A program made the translations under genes and the position numbers. A stretch of DNA of 64,000 bases from Streptomyces flavofungini (GTDB taxonomy: Bacteria; Actinomycetota; Actinomycetes; Streptomycetales; Streptomycetaceae): assembly GCF_030388665.1 (NCBI RefSeq), contig NZ_CP128846.1:6212501-6276500 (forward strand). Direction: 5' to 3'. Shown one piece after another: positions 62,456-64,000 of the stretch (position 1 is its first letter; each line of letters starts with the position of its first letter). The notes beneath the pieces were generated by a model. That model made no database searches. It had not been told where the DNA came from and was given only the letters and a program-made list of their open reading frames with translations.

Positions 62456-63472
62456 ATGCTCAGTGAACGCAGGCTGGAAGTGCTGCGCGCCATCGTCCAC
62501 GACTACGTGGGCACGGAGGAGCCGGTCGGCTCCAAGGCGCTCACCGAGCGGCACCACCTCGGCGTCTCCCCGGCCACGGTCCGCAACGACATGGCCGCGC
62601 TGGAGGAGGAAGGGTTCATCGCCCAGCCGCACACCAGCGCCGGGCGCATCCCGACCGACAAGGGGTACCGCCTGTTCGTGGACCGGCTCGCGGGCGTCAA
62701 GCCGATGACGGCGCCGGAGCGGCGCGCGATCCAGAACTTCCTGGACGGCGCGGTCGACCTGGACGACGTCGTCGGGCGCACGGTGCGGCTGCTCGCGCAG
62801 CTGACCCGGCAGGTCGCGGTGGTGCAGTATCCCTCGCTGACCCGCTCCACGGTGCGGCACGTGGAACTGCTCGCGCTGGCCCCGGCCCGCCTGATGCTGG
62901 TCCTCATCACCGACACCGGACGGGTCGAGCAGCGCATGATCGACTGCCCGGCGCCGTTCGGCGAGACGTCGCTCGCGGACCTGCGGGCACGGCTCAACAG
63001 CCGGGTCGCGGGCCGCCGCTTCACAGACGTGCCGCAGCTGGTGCAGGACCTGGCCGAGTCCTTCGACAAGGACGACCGGGGGACGGTGACCACGGTCCTC
63101 TCCACCCTTCTCGAAACGCTCGTGGAGGAGACCGAGGAGCGGCTGATGATCGGCGGCACCGCCAATCTCACCCGCTTCGGACATGACTTTCCCCTCACCA
63201 TCAGGCCGGTCCTGGAGGCACTGGAGGAGCAGGTCGTCCTCCTCAAGTTGCTTGGTGAGGCGACGGATTCGGGCATGACCGTCAAGATCGGGCACGAGAA
63301 CGCCCATGAGGGGCTCAGCTCCACGTCGGTGGTCTCCGTCGGCTACGGTTCGGGGAGCGAGGCAGTGGCCAAGCTGGGCGTGGTCGGACCGACCCGCATG
63401 GACTATCCGGGAACGATGGGAGCAGTACGCGCAGTGGCACGTTACGTCGGACAGATCCTGGCGGAGTCGTAA
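62456..63472 (+). CDS. hrcA: Heat-inducible transcription repressor HrcA
   Basis: A 338-residue repressor of groE-type heat-shock genes. The N-terminal winged helix reads [28 protein letters not shown] and [21 protein letters not shown], followed by the conserved [18 protein letters not shown]. The C-terminal GAF-like domain ends [23 protein letters not shown] 62456 follows GGAGG at 62445-62449. DnaJ starts immediately after the stop. Confidence 0.97.
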   Translation: MLSERRLEVLRAIVHDYVGTEEPVGSKALTERHHLGVSPATVRNDMAALEEEGFIAQPHTSAGRIPTDKGYRLFVDRLAGVKPMTAPERRAIQNFLDGAVDLDDVVGRTVRLLAQLTRQVAVVQYPSLTRSTVRHVELLALAPARLMLVLITDTGRVEQRMIDCPAPFGETSLADLRARLNSRVAGRRFTDVPQLVQDLAESFDKDDRGTVTTVLSTLLETLVEETEERLMIGGTANLTRFGHDFPLTIRPVLEALEEQVVLLKLLGEATDSGMTVKIGHENAHEGLSSTSVVSVGYGSGSEAVAKLGVVGPTRMDYPGTMGAVRAVARYVGQILAES

Positions 63473-64000
63473 GTGGCCACGGACTACTACGCCGTACTAG
63501 GCGTGCGCCGCGACGCTTCCCAGGACGACATCAAGAAGGCCTTCCGGCGGCTCGCTCGCGAGCTGCACCCGGACGTCAACCCCGATCCGAAGACGCAAGA
63601 GCGCTTCAAGGAGATCAACGCCGCGTACGAGGTGTTGTCGGACCCGCAGAAGAAGCAGGTCTACGACCTCGGTGGCGACCCGCTGTCCCAGGCCGGCGGC
63701 GCCGGTGGCGCGGGCGGCTTCGGAGCGGGTGGCTTCGGCAACTTCTCCGACATCATGGACGCGTTCTTCGGCACGGCGTCGCAGCGCGGGCCGCGCTCGC
63801 GCACCCGGCGCGGGCAGGACGCCATGATCCGCCTGGAGATCGACCTCGAAGAGGCGGCCTTCGGCACCACGAAGGACATCCAGGTCGACACGGCCGTCGT
63901 CTGTACGACGTGTTCCGGCGAGGGGGCCGCGCCCGGCACCTCCGCGCAGACCTGTGACATGTGCCGCGGCCGCGGCGAGGTGTCCCAGGTCACCCGGTCC
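63473..64000 (+). CDS. dnaJ: Chaperone protein DnaJ, 3' end outside window
   Basis: The first 176 residues are visible. The J domain reads [35 protein letters not shown] with the HPD motif, followed by a Gly/Phe region ([19 protein letters not shown]) and the first zinc-finger repeats ([16 protein letters not shown]). It stimulates DnaK ATPase and delivers substrates. The GTG start directly follows the hrcA TAA, with GGCGGAG inside the hrcA end as ribosome site, so it belongs to the CIRCE-controlled operon. This is the hrcA-linked dnaJ copy; a dnaK-linked one is expected elsewhere. Confidence 0.96.
   Translation, partial: MATDYYAVLGVRRDASQDDIKKAFRRLARELHPDVNPDPKTQERFKEINAAYEVLSDPQKKQVYDLGGDPLSQAGGAGGAGGFGAGGFGNFSDIMDAFFGTASQRGPRSRTRRGQDAMIRLEIDLEEAAFGTTKDIQVDTAVVCTTCSGEGAAPGTSAQTCDMCRGRGEVSQVTRS

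Overview
This window is high-GC chromosomal DNA from a Streptomyces species or a close relative. The evidence is the strong G/C bias at third codon positions, GTG/TTG/CTG starts, GGAGG-type ribosome sites, many probable leaderless starts, and a gene order that I recall from the core chromosome around SCO2600 to SCO2554 of S. coelicolor. It is housekeeping DNA with small accessory patches. I see no integrase, transposase, prophage, CRISPR array or biosynthetic cluster.

Layout. 1-6410: the 3' part of a repeat-built membrane-associated protein, a DUF2344 radical-SAM partner protein, and a very long RNase E/G with arginine-rich arms. 6748-8112: a secreted phospholipase D-like protein. 8318-10515: rplU-rpmA-obgE, closed by a perfect 18-bp hairpin. 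10844-23168: a region resembling the Streptomyces spore-wall (SSSC) gene neighbourhood: a TagF-like polymer phosphotransferase, proB, a conserved small protein, proA, two related membrane proteins, an M48 protease, two single-helix proteins of 51 and 54 residues, nadD and a LytR_C protein. 23428-24524: rsfS and a GpgP-like phosphatase, overlapping by 4 nt. 24701-29482: two identical tRNA-Ala(GGC) genes bracket a MmyB-type regulator, an MFS exporter, two tiny zinc-ribbon proteins and a GT87 mannosyltransferase.

29661-32638: a two-gene redox unit on the minus strand, made of a four-histidine membrane cytochrome b followed by a NuoF-like flavo-FeS protein with a C-terminal ferredoxin. 32855-35953: leuS behind a candidate attenuator, in which a 12-codon leader peptide with three consecutive Leu codons is followed by an intrinsic terminator. 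36413-46118: a coiled-coil membrane protein, a DegV protein, comEA-comEC, two small conserved proteins, a YceI protein and holA. 46712-51378: divergent rpsT and lepA, then a FadD15-type acyl-CoA ligase. 51451-59086: a signalling locus with a stand-alone receiver, a 1670-residue soluble poly-HAMP hybrid kinase and a divergent RsbW-like/GAF/PP2C protein. 59163-64000: hemW, a DUF3097 protein, a metallo-hydrolase, and CIRCE-controlled hrcA-dnaJ, with dnaJ cut by the window end.

Four patterns stand out. (1) At least eleven starts lie 6-8 nt after a -10-like hexamer, which suggests leaderless transcripts. (2) Short tandem repeats with unrelated units of 14, 16, 19, 24, 25, 26 and 33 nt sit at or just after the stop codons of core genes. 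(3) The leuS leader has the layout of a leucine-sensing attenuator. (4) The signalling locus combines six 92-residue HAMP units, a receiver and a PP2C/RsbW protein. All names are assigned from sequence motifs and recalled family knowledge; no database search was run.
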